Shown in pieces: positions 1 through 10,455 of a stretch of DNA of 64,000 nucleotides; position 1 is the stretch's first letter, and every line of letters begins with the position of its first letter. The DNA lies in NCBI GenBank assembly GCA_021229015.1, contig CM037787.1, forward strand, positions 39,255,037 through 39,319,036. Direction: 5' to 3'. Made by a program: the position numbers and the translations under genes. Below the pieces are notes generated by a model that was not told the DNA's origin, made no database searches, and saw nothing but the letters and a program-made list of their open reading frames with translations. Source of the DNA: Solen grandis (lineage: Eukaryota; Mollusca; Bivalvia; Adapedonta; Solenidae).

Positions 1-193
1 CGATATTAAAACATCAACGGATTTTTCAATACAACGATTTCAATTGGTCAATAAAAAAAATAAATAAAAATAACGCTACATAATGGGGCAAAAAATGTAG
101 GTGCTTCTTTTTGAATGACCAGTTTAACGAGAAAATATGGACTAATTATCTCATTTGCGATGAATAAAGGGAAACGGAGTAGTATAGGAGATG

Positions 194-352
194 GGAGTTC
201 TGGCTCATTTTCTTTTTGGAGATAATTCAGGGCCCATCGAGCCTCCAAGATGGAGAACAGGGACGGCTCACCACCTACGCCGGCCCGGGGGCTCCGCCTT
301 GAAGGCCGATTGGCCCTGAATTATCTTCAAAAAGAAAGTGAGCCAGAACTCC
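194..352. repeat. Foldback inverted repeat
   Basis: A 41-bp arm at 194-234 is repeated as its reverse complement at 312-352 with about two mismatches. The arms flank a GC-rich spacer of about 77 bp, unlike the AT-rich surroundings. The transcript would form a long hairpin. It could be a small foldback transposon or a remnant of an inverted local duplication. No coding is supported; short frames crossing it are by-products. Confidence 0.8.
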
Positions 353-1129
353 TCTGGATCGGGGACAGACCAGTTGGATCGGGCCTGCGGCAGCGGAGTG
401 CACGCAAACACCAAACTTATTCAAGATGAAGGGGTTAGATACTTGCCACTGGCTCCTGCTCGGCCTATCAGTAACTTATGTCGGTTAAGATTTGAAATTG
501 TCCTCGTTAAAAGTTCAAATCTGGCATATTTTCGTCTATCTCTAATGAATCTCAAAAAGATAACTTAATGAAAGTAATCACGTTGGTATGACGGCATAAT
601 TTGCTAATTTGCTCCACACTCTATGTCAATTGATAACGACAGCGCTTCCACATTAGCAATCGTATCAACTCGGCAATCTCCGGCCTAACCCGTTAGATAT
701 ACTTCGTAGGTAGCAAAAGATGACTAGCCAGATATCCGGCAAATGAGCGCTTGTTTTTAATAACGCGCGGGAAAATATATACTAATTTAAATGGTCATAA
801 AATATTCAGATTGTGATTCAAACATTTCGACAATACATACTATTTAAAATGCGAAACAGTGATTATATACAGGGAATGATTTTCGTATTTTATTAATAGG
901 TATAATTTATACACACGCGTGTTACAGCACCTGATCAACAGTGTAAAGTTTGTGAATCTAATTTTGCTTGCTTAAGATTTGCTAGAGAAAACCACATCGA
1001 TTTCCAACAATTTAGAGTCGAAAGAGTACAACTTCTACAATCGATGATGCGATGGCATATGCAAAAGGGTCTTTTGTGACATTTGAATAGACAGACAGCA
1101 AGGTAAAGACACTTTATTTATTTTATCAC
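353..1129. other. Non-coding stretch, nothing recognised
   Basis: AT-rich sequence without a supportable gene or repeat. The short open frame at 338-568 overlaps the foldback arm and resembles no family I recognise. Confidence 0.5.
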
Positions 1130-1285
1130 CTGAATGATAGAGTGGCAGTTCTACCGACTGGATCAAAGAAAAGCCTGATATTTCAGCTGCTTCAATGGTT
1201 GATGCAGAAGAAGTTCAGTGCATTAGCTGTGTGTCCCCTCAATTCAATCATGCAAGACCAAGCTGCGTCACTTTGTGAAAAGTGA
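1130..1285 (+). pseudogene. RecQ-like DNA helicase fragment
   Basis: One frame, ending at a TGA at 1283-1285, reads a Walker A-like segment (LPTGSKKSLIFQLL) followed about 20 residues later by CPLNSIMQDQ. These correspond to motifs I and Ia of RecQ-family superfamily-2 helicases, which use ATP to unwind DNA. The Walker A box has lysine where glycine is usual (GSGKS to GSKKS). Only about 50 residues remain: no DEAH box or C-terminal helicase lobe is readable downstream in the same frame. It is a decayed fragment, either of a host RecQ gene copy or of a helicase carried by a mobile element. The family call rests on two motifs. Confidence 0.6.
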
Positions 1286-1459
1286 TTAAAAACTGCATTT
1301 GTCAACAAGGTCAGTATTTAGTTAATCATTTTTCATTACCTTTCACAAGTATTACTTTAGTTAAAGTTTCCGGCATATTCAACTGTAAAAAATATTGTGT
1401 GAAATGTTCATTAGCTGATTTATGGAGCATTCATTGAAATCATTATTTAATAAGAATAC

Positions 1460-1578
1460 TACATTACGCCTTTGATAAGGCGCATAAACACGGTATTGAA
1501 ATAGACGCACACATTCAAGTTGCTGATATATTCACTAAACATAGATATTTTTACATGTTGCGCATGTCGTCCACATAA
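1460..1578 (+). pseudogene. Possible Copia-type RNase H tail fragment
   Basis: A frame ending at TAA 1576-1578 contains KHGIEIDAH followed immediately by QVADIFTK. Copia (Ty1-type) polyproteins end with a similar pair, KHIEIDxH and then, some residues later, QVADIFTK. Here the intervening residues would be deleted. No other Copia domain is seen nearby, so this is tentative. Chance similarity is possible over so short a stretch. Confidence 0.3.
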
Positions 1579-2149
1579 AATGTAGGTTTTATCCTAATTA
1601 AGTTAGATCATAAAGTTAATTCTTTATGGCTAAGAAGGAGCTCGTTTTTTTTCGCTCGCTCCGCCCCGTCATAATCATTATGGTTTCAGTTGATACATTT
1701 GACTGTTACTTAGTGAATATGTGTTATAGTTATAATAGTACCATTTCGAGTGGGTTATTGTGTGGTATCAGCGCTATCAGGTAACGTATGGGATGTGCAG
1801 GGCTAGAGATCATAATTGTGTCTTATCCTTCATTGTGTAAACAACAGCTGCCATCAATATTCGTGTTTTTTGTTAAATAAAAGGTACAACATACATTTTT
1901 ATGTCAAAGGCCCATTCGAAGCAAAGAATAATTTTATAAAAAATGTCTTTTACGAAATGGTACGATGATGATGGAAATTAAATATAGTAAGAGGCAGGTG
2001 TCTTTTTTAAGGGTTCTTTTCGATAACATATACCAAACTTTTTGAACGATTTCTTGTCTTTGATAAAAAAATAGGTCGCACGCAGTTAATTTCGATTTTC
2101 TTTTTCTTTTCACAAATGTCATATGTGTTACATATACTTGCTTTGTTCA
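1579..2149. other. Non-coding stretch, nothing recognised
   Basis: No gene, RNA or clear repeat is supportable here. A T-run followed by a short GC-rich patch near 1640-1670 is the only compositional feature. Confidence 0.45.
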
Positions 2150-2580
2150 AACTCTAGCTGTGCTGTTTGACTGGTTTCCTGTGTAATAGACATGTATTCA
2201 TCAAAAAGAATAGCAAGAATTCTTTTTCAAATAGTCTTTAATCTGGGCCTTATAACGGGTCGTGCACCATCAGATGCGACCAAAACTTTAGTTTTGTTCT
2301 TTCTCTCAGACTGAAAATTATAAAACCAACTTTCATCACAAGTCATAATTTCATTTATTCATCAATCATCACAATACTTATTTTCGACTATTTCTTCAAT
2401 CTCAGTTGCAAGCACAACTTGCTTTTCCTCTTGATCTGTAGTAAGTATTTGAAGACCCATATTGTGCAAACGTAAGGTTTAATTTTATAGATACTTAAGA
2501 CAAATGAATGACAGGTACCTGGGCTAACTTTTGCATTAGAGACTAACAGGTCTTTTATAATAGCAACTTCTTTTAGGTCG
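2150..2580 (-). pseudogene. Mariner-type transposase relic
   Basis: On the minus strand the sequence reads, in order, a segment like the mariner linker (LQILTTDQEEKQ), then IMTCDESWFYNF at about 2310-2350, which matches the DDE-domain motif around the first or second catalytic aspartate (vTGDETWvy), then GARPVIRPRLKTI and ILAILFDEY, the spacing expected in Tc1/mariner transposases. These enzymes cut and paste elements at TA sites. Several stops and frame changes, including a TGA after LKTI, make it non-functional. No inverted-repeat ends were found, so only the core survives. Confidence 0.7.
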
Positions 2581-3190
2581 TAGATATTACTGTATTAACT
2601 GACCTTTCATCATCTTTGACTGAAAACAATTATGATTTATCTCTCCTAGATATCAGCCATTTTGAACAATTCAATATTTCTTTAACTTAATATGACAAGT
2701 TTCCTCCCTCAAATGCTTGTTTCATTTCAAGGTTTTGGGGCCATTTTTAAAACTGTTTTTTCATAATGTTCTCGATGACAAAAACTATATTTTTCTCCAA
2801 TTTTTAAATAAAAATTCCCACTCAGAGATTCCGAAGAAAAACCACACACACACACACGCACACAAACAACAGCATAGACTTGGCTCTGTTGGCAACTAAG
2901 TTAGAATGTTTGGTTTGTTATTATGTAATGTGCAGACAAACAAATGTCTAAACTGTTATCTTGAATATATACAACTTACATGATTATTTATACAAAAAAT
3001 CTCAATTTTACCTAAGAACGAGGTGAAATCTTCTAATTTCAGAGGTATAGGTCATATTCTCAAACTACTGAGAAAAATAAACCTGCATTGTTTTCTATGT
3101 CTCTTCATAAGATACCACATGTTTATATTGCTGCGAGTAGCTGTGTTTTGTGTGCTATCTTACAAAAATATTTCATGATCTTTTATTGCC
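2581..3190. other. Non-coding stretch with short CA run
   Basis: AT-rich; a short (CA)n tract lies near 2845-2865. The 60-residue frame over it has no recognisable features. Confidence 0.45.
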
Positions 3191-4870
3191 TTGACTGCGT
3201 CTACACTTGACATATCCTTTGAAAGCCGAATTGATTTGGTATTCGTTTACCGTGTTCTACTGTCTGTGTCAACCATATGCAGGTATATTTATTACAGGTA
3301 TAAAGAATCTTTTGTCTACCTGCGTTTTCGATATTTCCATGCTGGTAATTTGAATTGTAGTTTACCTGTCGTGTAATTTTACACTTTTCTTCGTATTTCT
3401 ATTGTGTATATATGTAAATGGAGGTCTTCCTCGTATATCTTTATATATATGTTCTTATTTTGAAGTTTGTTTCTGTTCATCGATAATAGCCATGTCTTGC
3501 ACCACCTTGATCACATGAATCAGTATACAAGTGATAAGTACAGGTAACACTGCTGTTTTGTTCAAAATTTCAGGTGTTGATGTGTTATGACAAAAAAACT
3601 TACTGCAATTTATACTTTATCAATTAAGTGTACATGTTTTGTGAATCTGAATGTAAACATGTAATCTGAAGTCTAGTAGTGAATTATGTCTGACAGCGTT
3701 TGAGTTGTCTGAGTCTTGTAGTGAATCAAATGTTGAAGTTTTCAAAGATCAAAGATCCTGTAATAGTTGTACATTTATAGAAAATTCTTTCAAAGTTAAA
3801 GTTTCAGATAGTATAGACCAGACAGATAAACAAGATTTAAAAATAATGATAAAGAACCCGACACTACTCTATAAATAGAAGAAGTGTAGATAAAGAAAGT
3901 AGTCAGGTAAGAAGTAAAATTGGATGATAGCTGTGAAGGTTAGGAGAGTGCTTTAGACCAAAGTATAGGTCAAATTAATTATATGAATGGTTTACATACT
4001 TCTAGAGGTAGAAAACGATAAAGAAACTCAAAAACTGGAATTTGAATGTCACAAAAAGGTTTAAAAACACAGGGGCATGTTTCATCAATCATAAAGGTAA
4101 GGTCCATGAAGAAAGGTGGTGGATTTTCTTGTATTTCGAACAGATGTATTATGACAGTACGTTACAATAGAAAATTGTGCCAAAATGGCTCAGGGTAATT
4201 TGCGCTTAAAATGCGAATAAAAGAGGTTTAGAAGTAGAAGAAAATTAAAGTTTGACATAAGTTTCTATCAAAGGTGAAAATGTGTTAATAAGGTTTTAGA
4301 TTATTTATTCTAAAAATTGATGACCCTTTCCTTCTTAATATGAAACTTTTTTAAATGGAAAAGATTTAACATTTGGTTAATTTTGCTTAACTTTATTGAT
4401 CCTTTTCAATGTTAATGACTGCTCTATATGATATCATAAAAAATGTTGCATTCAGGTAATCATGAGTCGAAGATATTAATCAAACTTGAATTATACCATT
4501 AGTCTGAAATACCTTCATTCAGTTTCTATTGCATTTACACAGTACATGATGTGCTTTTTAATGAATATCCTCAAACATTTTTAGGCTTAATTTAAATGCA
4601 CTAAACACACGTAGATCTACAGTGTTTATAGCAAAAGGCACAATGAGCGCAGTGTGAACAATATTGTATTCTCCTTGAAGGTCAATTCAAATAAAAAAAA
4701 GCTTTGAGGAGCTGGGTAGTTTTTCCACTGACATGAACCTGCATCATCCGTTCGATACAGTAAAATCAGTATTCTTAAACATAATTAACAAATTATTACA
4801 TGTGATGTAAATAATTTTATTTCAAATTTCATTAATTTGAAATAAGATTTAACAAACTAACAACTGGGCA
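3191..4870 (+). repeat. Dispersed 1.7-kb repeat, copy 1
   Basis: Starting at CTGCGTCTACAC, this block aligns in the same order and orientation with 14662-15995 through many conserved stretches: the tract around TTTGAAAGCCGAATT, the segment CAGTATACAAGTG, a coding-like stretch around 3780-3850, CATGAAGAAAGGTGGTGG, and a 3' portion with CTGACATGAACCTGCAT. Both copies share a frame containing IENxFKVKVxDSIDxTDKQDL. Copy 1 has extra sequence (about 3870-4090) missing from copy 2. It could be a non-autonomous retroelement or a duplicated gene tail; the family is not recognised. Confidence 0.75.
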
Positions 4871-6174
4871 TGATTTTATCAGGTGGGGTTATATAAGATA
4901 TTGATCAGTATGTTTCATATCATATTCATCAGTATCATATTCTACACAGTCCATATGACAAAAAATTCTTTGTTTAATATACCATTTACAGTTTTGTAAA
5001 TCAATATTAATCAAGTTAAAAGTTTTTCTTCTTCGCAAGTATTTTTTCTGTAGAAAATATACTTTCTTCCTACTGTTTTTTCAATACAGACTTATTCCTA
5101 CGATCAAAATTTACAAAGTTAAAGGTGAATTCTATGCATCATATGTTCTGTAATTTCAAGGGACGCAACTCTATAAATTTAAGTATGCATACAAGAGTTG
5201 TAGTTCTTATCAATACAGAAAGTAAAGAACGATATCAGCGCATTTTTTCTTAAAATGAATAAAAATCATCCCAGCTAACATGTCTGCTGAAAAAAATATT
5301 TACAGGAGACTGGAAAAGACTTTTTTAGGCTTGCCTTACTACCTTCTCTAAATTTTAACACAAGGAGAAATGTATATCTAGTCTTATTAGGTTTACTTTG
5401 CAAATTTTAATATATTAAGAAGATAGACTATGGACCTTCAATATATAACATTATAGCGCTGGTTGCCTGTTCCTTTATCTGTTTTCAAAAATTGAACAAC
5501 TCCTGACATAGTTTTGAAGGTTTTCAAGCAACTATATTAGAGTATTTAACTATTAACGTCAATCGTGTATAGGCCAATGCGGAGTTATAGGCCCTTAAAC
5601 TTTGGCAAAGTATACTGACATTTTGAGAATAGGGAGTTGAGGAAAAAACAACAGCAGATTTATATATTTTTTACATATTTATATTTCCTAATACAGACCA
5701 TGTGTCTAGGGTATTTATTTTTTAAACAAATTTTCATTTCTCTGATCATGCAAAGATATTAGGGCCTTTCTGGTCAAATGTTAATAGTTATCAAAACTCT
5801 CACCAAGGTTGGTTTGAGTCCAATACTGATCAAATGTATTTTCCATGTGAGAAGATCTGTCAGGGCAGTGGTTCTACCAAAGCCACTCTGATGTACTCGG
5901 GTGGTCTTTCTTCATTGTGATACGTTGGATACTACAAAATGGCCGAAATACTGTCATCAAAGTTATAACTCAAAAACAATATACATGACTTGTGCAACTA
6001 TTATTTTTACTAGACAAACTGTAATTTAAATATATATTTCACGGTTGATATTTTGACAAATTTTTCAATATAAACAATTACATTCTTATACTTTTCATGT
6101 TTATAAACGTTTTTTTTTTCTTTTTATGTATGCATTGTTGGATGACATACGGCAGATGATTTATTTTATTTATA
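4871..6174. other. Non-coding stretch, nothing recognised
   Basis: AT-rich, with no open frame, repeat or RNA gene that I can support. Confidence 0.45.
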
Positions 6175-7500
6175 CGGCTTTCCGCAACCTGCGGAAAACG
6201 TATACGGTTTGTTATGTTTATCAGGAATTTCTGCCTATTGGCAGAAATTCCTATTGGGTTTGTACTGTTTATTAGGGCTTTCTGCCTTAAGCATATAACG
6301 TCAGATTTGACGTCAGGTGAAAACGTTTGTACGCGGTCTACAGACATTATTTCTGGACCGATTTTCATCAATATGTCACAGAATGTGTATGTTAGGCTCT
6401 AGTTGTGCATACCTGAGTCCGTTTTTCAAAATTCGAAAAGGCAAATGGTTCTATGGCGAGTTCAAGATTCGAACCATTGACGTCAATTTTCAAATGCGTA
6501 TAAAATCGCTTCCAGATGAGCTAGCAAGCTAATATTTGAATAGAATATAGGCCTTAAGGATTTCTTTAGATTCTTAGAGAATGAACGTCATAGGACGTCA
6601 TATGATATCATGAGGTGAAAAGTAATTTCTACGTGTTTACTTCTATATGTTGAAATCGTCGGGGCACCTTGAAAATTTAAAAGTACCTAGGGTAGCAACA
6701 TTTTTGTTTTTCTGCAATTACTCAACTTATCAACCCGATCTTCAAAAACTAAATATCACATGAAAGGGCTTTCAAAGCACTACAAATTATACCCATAGAG
6801 TCTTAATATAATATTTGTTGTTTTTTAGATATTTACGATCAAAGAAGAAACCGATAATTGACATGTGACCTTGACCTTTGCAATTTTCCGGAAATTGAAT
6901 TGACTAATGGCAATGAGATCACTGTTGCACTTTCAGTGAAAGTTTTATGCTAATCGCCCAAAAACTAAGGTACGTTGGGCTAAAAAAACGAAAATGTTGA
7001 ATTAAAAGATTCTTAACTCGTCATGACGTCATTTTAGGTCATATGACTTCAGTCTTCTCAGAGCTGAAAGAAATCCACAGGACACATGTTCTGCCCAAAT
7101 TTCAAATTCCTTGCTTATCTGAGAGCTTCGTAATACATTTTCATGTCCAAAGTTCGAAACTTGGGTCAGCCATAGATCCCTAGTTTTTTTAAATCTTGCA
7201 AAATGTATATAATCCCGCACAACTAAATCATAATACATACATTCTTTGAAGAAATCAAGTGAATCGGTCCAGAAATAATGGTTGTAGAGCGCGTAAAAGC
7301 TTTGGTAGCTATTTTCAGCTCTGACGTCATATGACGTCACATGAAGAAAAAACTTCGTGCAATCGAAAGTGCCAAAGTCACTGTGCATAGTGTTAATTTT
7401 GAACCTCTAAAAGAAGAAAAAGGTAGAATAATAATAATAATAAAAAACATAACAAACCCAGTAGGTCTTTCTGCTTAAGGATTTCCTACTCTAATAATCT
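6175..7500. mobile_element. Hairpin-bounded DNA element, copy A
   Basis: Both edges carry the same short motif: CTTTCTGCC next to its complement, preceded by AACAAACCCAGTAGG-like sequence (left edge about 6200-6300 in inverted form, right edge about 7445-7490). About 680 bp of the interior (6720-7400) aligns with 12270-12960. TGACGTCA palindromes occur at 6308, 7024, 7322 and 7332. A minus-strand frame of 119 codons (7029-7388) is partly conserved in copy B but shifts frame there, so coding is doubtful. This looks like a non-autonomous DNA transposon or large MITE. Exact ends and target duplication were not resolved. Confidence 0.6.
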
Positions 7501-7728
7501 TCGTCTTATTAGCCTTATTTCGTACATTGTCGGGATTCCGCGTCATTCCGAGTACTGGCGTAAACTAGATATGACAGGTCCCGGCTTCGCTGTAATACAC
7601 ACACGTAAATGTCGAGAACCAGACCAGAGCCTCGCTTTGAAAACTGACATGGCTGCGCCCGTTAGAGACAGACGCGGTCGGTATTCCAAGTTATAACAAG
7701 ATGTTTCGACAAAAATACCGACGAATAA

Positions 7729-8095
7729 GAATATTTTAGAAGAACCTATGTCGTCGTTAAACACAGCACTACACGTGACAACAATATTCCAGGAATACCG
7801 ACAGAAGTTAAGATTAACAATTTTTTTAACAACAAGTGGAGAGAAGGCAGACGTGTTGTTGAATTCGGTGTTTTGTTGGATAATCTGAAATTCTGCCAAG
7901 AATGTGGATTAGGTCCTGTGCCGCTAACTGCATATAATGTGCTCGGTGAGCAAAAGAAAGGATTGTCAGGGTTTTTGTATGTCAGGTGTCAGAATGTGGA
8001 CTGTGCAGCTGTGAACCGTGTGACATATGGGAAAACGCATCGAAACAAACGAAAAGGCATGACATGTTTTGCTGCTAATACTAAACTTGGGACAG
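7729..8095 (+). CDS. Mutator-like transposase-domain protein, exon
   Basis: The frame reads KWREGRRVVEFGVLLDNLKFC, a CxxC (CQEC), then a second cysteine pair (RCQNVDC), NRVTYGKTH, and FAANTKLGTG. This is the order seen in the zinc-ribbon N-terminal part of the invertebrate 'Mutator-like transposase' domain proteins as I know them. The exon ends at a good donor (ACAG|GTATG) in phase 1. It joins the exon at 8430 in the correct phase, giving LGTGAMIDSIGG, so the gene structure is supported by splice phase as well as similarity. The 5' limit is set by an upstream in-frame stop at 7726-7728; no convincing start codon or upstream exon was found. No catalytic core is present, so the product would be a partial transposase-derived protein. 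Confidence 0.65.
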
Positions 8096-8429
8096 GTATG
8101 CATTTTTTTTTTTGGATAAATTTGTTCATTTTATTTTATGATTGATTTTGCCTAAAAATAATATTATCATTAGAAGTCGACTGATAAGTGCAGAACATGT
8201 GATATGTATATATTGATTTCTTTTCAAATGTCTTTATCAATTTATATCATGTGAATAAGAAATTTTTTTGGTAAATAATTGCTTAATGGAATATTTATAC
8301 ATGTATTAATCTTCACAAATCGGAGATGCCCACTGACATAAAATAAAACCATAGACAAAACAAATATTCAATTGCACAAATTTTCTTACTGAAACTTTAT
8401 GTAAAATAAAATATGTACTGTATTTACAG

Positions 8430-8518
8430 CGATGATTGATAGTATTGGGGGTCCAGATGGTGTTAACAACATCTTCGCCACGATAAACATCCCAACTATA
8501 AGTTACCCCAACTTAAAG
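8430..8518 (+). CDS. Mutator-like transposase-domain protein, next exon
   Basis: Flanked by an acceptor (TTTACAG|CG) and a donor (AAAG|GTAATG), this 89-nt exon completes the phase-1 codon and reads AMIDSIGGPDGVNN, then ATINIPTISYPNLK. The family has an equivalent segment, where the sequence reads roughly 'INIPPISHKTLK'. It ends in phase 0. The next plausible acceptor (8968) leads in that phase to ESAMRPMQI and a stop at 8996-8998, so the transposase-like frame closes early or is broken there. Confidence 0.65.
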
Positions 8519-8580
8519 GTAATGTAACGTGCATCGTTACGGTATATATGCAATCTCTAACAACTGCGTCATGGAGTCGA

Positions 8581-8652
8581 CTCTTTGGCTCAGTGGTTAG
8601 AGCATTGCGGTGTCACGCCGGCGGATCAGGTTCGATCCCGGGCCGGGCCACT
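8581..8652 (+). repeat. tRNA-derived SINE head
   Basis: An A-box-like TGGCTCAGTGGTTAGAGC (from 8586) and a B-box GGTTCGATCC (8629-8638) lie about 25 bp apart, as in a tRNA or a tRNA-headed SINE. It lies in an intron of the Mutator-like gene. No clean acceptor stem is seen, so it is read as a SINE head and not a working tRNA. Confidence 0.6.
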
Positions 8653-8968
8653 TTCGGTTCGCTACAGTATGAATGCATAAAATATTTTAATAAATTTTCA
8701 AAGTCATAATTAGCTATTCAAATGTGTAAATGTACAAGCTGTATTTGAAGCATTGCACAAAATATTAATACAAGAGACTCAGAACATAACTTACACTGGA
8801 AGTTTCAAATTTCTTACATGCATGTTGTAACTAATTGACTAATAAAGTCTAGTTAACAATCTAAGACTAGTTCATTCCAAATTATCTTTCCACTTTTCTA
8901 AATACATTATGACATTTTGTTGGGTAAGACCAGACAAAATGTTTATCATTTGTGTGATTGATTTTTAG

Positions 8969-9093
8969 GAATCGGCCATGAGACCAATGCAGATATAGAG
9001 GCTATTCCGGCCCTCTACCCAAAGGAGACTTCAGGCCTGTTCAACTCGCCAACCCAACATTGGTGGCATTTGATCTGGAGACAACTGACCTCA
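8969..9093 (+). CDS. PML-like DEDDh exonuclease, exon with Exo I motif
   Basis: One frame reads FRPVQLANPTLVAFDLETTDL, containing the Exo I motif DxE (FDLETTxL) of DEDDh 3'-5' exonucleases, where Asp and Glu bind the catalytic metal ions. The exon ends before GTAAGA in phase 1. In this frame there is an in-frame stop (TGA) shortly after the acceptor at 8968, so either the start lies inside the exon or the true acceptor is nearer the motif. The exon at 9604 supplies the remaining motifs. The segment normally between Exo I and Exo II, about 40-60 residues, is not found in the intervening 510 bp. Confidence 0.6.
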
Positions 9094-9230
9094 GTAAGAA
9101 ATAGTAATAGTACAAATGAAATAGTTCATTACTCTTATTTTGGCGACAACTTAGGAGAAGAGTTTGTTATTTGTTGTTTATGAATTTAGCACGAACTAGT
9201 ACTAGTAACTCTTCTAAAACACTCATACTG

Positions 9231-9537
9231 CTCCGGTGGCCTAGTGGTTAGAGTGTCCAACTCAGAAGCGAGAGGCTGCGGGTTTGATCCCTGGCCGCCA
9301 CATACCAAACTCGTAAAATGGTACTGTTATAGCTCCCTTTATTGGCGCTCTGCATGTAAGGGGAGTTTCCGGACTGGTTGGCATGGTGTCTGGATAATGT
9401 GACTGGGTGTGGTACCATGCCATATGTCTACGGCGTGATACTGCAGTGTGGCACCACTATATCTGTCTTAAGTAGACATTGTCTCCAAATGACTGAAATA
9501 CTGTCATTGGGATGTACATCCCAAAACAAAAACACAA
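9231..9537 (+). mobile_element. Full-length tRNA-headed SINE (family A)
   Basis: The element starts with a tRNA-like head (A-box GGCCTAGTGGTTAGAG, B-box GGGTTTGATCC). Its body contains GTGACTGGGTGTGG, CTACGGCGTGATACTGCAG and CCAAATGACTGAAATACTGTC, and it ends in an A-rich tail. Related copies lie at 38474-38785 and 63655-63965 (minus) and, truncated, at 54666-54820 (plus). It sits in the exonuclease intron. Confidence 0.85.
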
Positions 9538-9603
9538 TGTTTTTCTGTCAGTGAATGATATTCACCGAAATGAAACCAAATATTTTTTTTTATTTATCAA
9601 CAG

Positions 9604-10259
9604 GTAGACGTAACAGATATACAATCAGCTCTGCAACTATTTTCTACCTGGGTGGAAAAAAAAATCCAAATTGTGTTTTAGTTGCACACAACGGAAGAAA
9701 ATTCGATTTTCCTGTACTTGTGCATGCATTGAACTGTGCAGGTCTGTATGATACGTTTGTTGACGGAACAAAAGTGCTGGTGGATTCTCTCGTCCTATTC
9801 CGAAAGGTGAATCCAGGCAGGAAGTCGTATAAGCAAGAAGATCTGGTACATGACATTTTGAACACATCATATGGGGCACATGATGCTGCAGAAGATGTGC
9901 GTGCTTTGGGCAATCTTATTTCCCATTTGGACATAGACAACAAAACAGTATTGACTCAAAATTTTAGTGTTAGTGCTATTTGCATGAACATGTTGTTCAA
10001 CAAGGAGAAAGCAAAAAATCTACCAACATTGTCAGTGCTTGTATCCAGATCCATATGCAAAGCACCTACAGCTGAAAATATAGCAGGGTCTGGTTTGAAC
10101 TTGAGACACCTTGAAGCTATATACAAGCGTGATGGTGAGGATGGCCTTACAAATACTTTCATAATGAAAAACTCTGAGGGCCAACCACGTGTTACAGCAG
10201 CAAAACGGATATTGGAATCTGTGATCCCCAAACTGGTAGATTTTTTCAAAACAATGTAA
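9604..10259 (+). CDS. PML-like DEDDh 3'-5' exonuclease, main exon
   Basis: After an acceptor at 9603 the frame stays open to a TAA at 10257-10259. It contains Exo II (VLVAHNGRKFDFPVL: H, N, D) and Exo III (YGAHDAAEDVRAL: His and Asp five residues apart), completing the D-E-D-D-h set with the Exo I exon. The C-terminal part (GLNLRHLEAIYKRDGEDGL and a final basic-hydrophobic stretch ending LVDFFKTM) resembles the tail of the PML-associated, TREX1-like exonucleases. The expected role is degrading DNA or RNA from 3' ends. At the 5' edge two frames compete: the splice-phase frame reads RRNRYTISSAT, while another reads DIQSALQLFSTWVEKK, which looks like the real family segment and would need a one-base shift in the nine-A run at 9656-9664. 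The gene may therefore be decayed, or the run may be mis-sequenced. Confidence 0.7.
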
Positions 10260-10261
10260 TA

Positions 10262-10447
10262 GATAACACATAAAGCCTGATCTGCAGAACCTTACCAAAT
10301 TAAATTGTAAAATCCTCATTTCCAGACCACTGTGAAGCAGCGAACAGCATAAAATCTGATCATCCTGCGAGTATTCGCATGCTGATCTGGTTTTATGTTG
10401 TTGGCATAAGCCTTTTTATGGTCTTTTGCATGAGGGAAAAAGGTTAA
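10262..10447. repeat. TTAA-type MITE, 5'-truncated copy
   Basis: From AACACATAAAGCCTGATC to CATGAGGGAAAAAGG, followed by TTAA at 10444-10447, this aligns with the complete element at 58958-59156. The left inverted repeat is missing: the similarity begins directly after the exonuclease stop codon. Either the MITE supplied the 3' flank of the gene or a deletion joined the two. Confidence 0.7.
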
Positions 10448-10455
10448 AAACATTG

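Noticed and set aside
7029..7388. 119-codon frame in hairpin-bounded element, partly shared with copy B
   Set aside because: The shared phrase breaks frame repeatedly in copy B, so nucleotide conservation and not protein conservation explains it.
7543..7899. 118-codon minus-strand frame
   Set aside because: It overlaps the Mutator-like exon on the plus strand, which has family motifs and matching splice phase; the minus frame has neither.
8581..9300. Two possible functional tRNA genes (8581, 9231)
   Set aside because: Only A- and B-boxes are well kept; acceptor stems do not pair cleanly, and the second continues into a SINE body seen in other copies.
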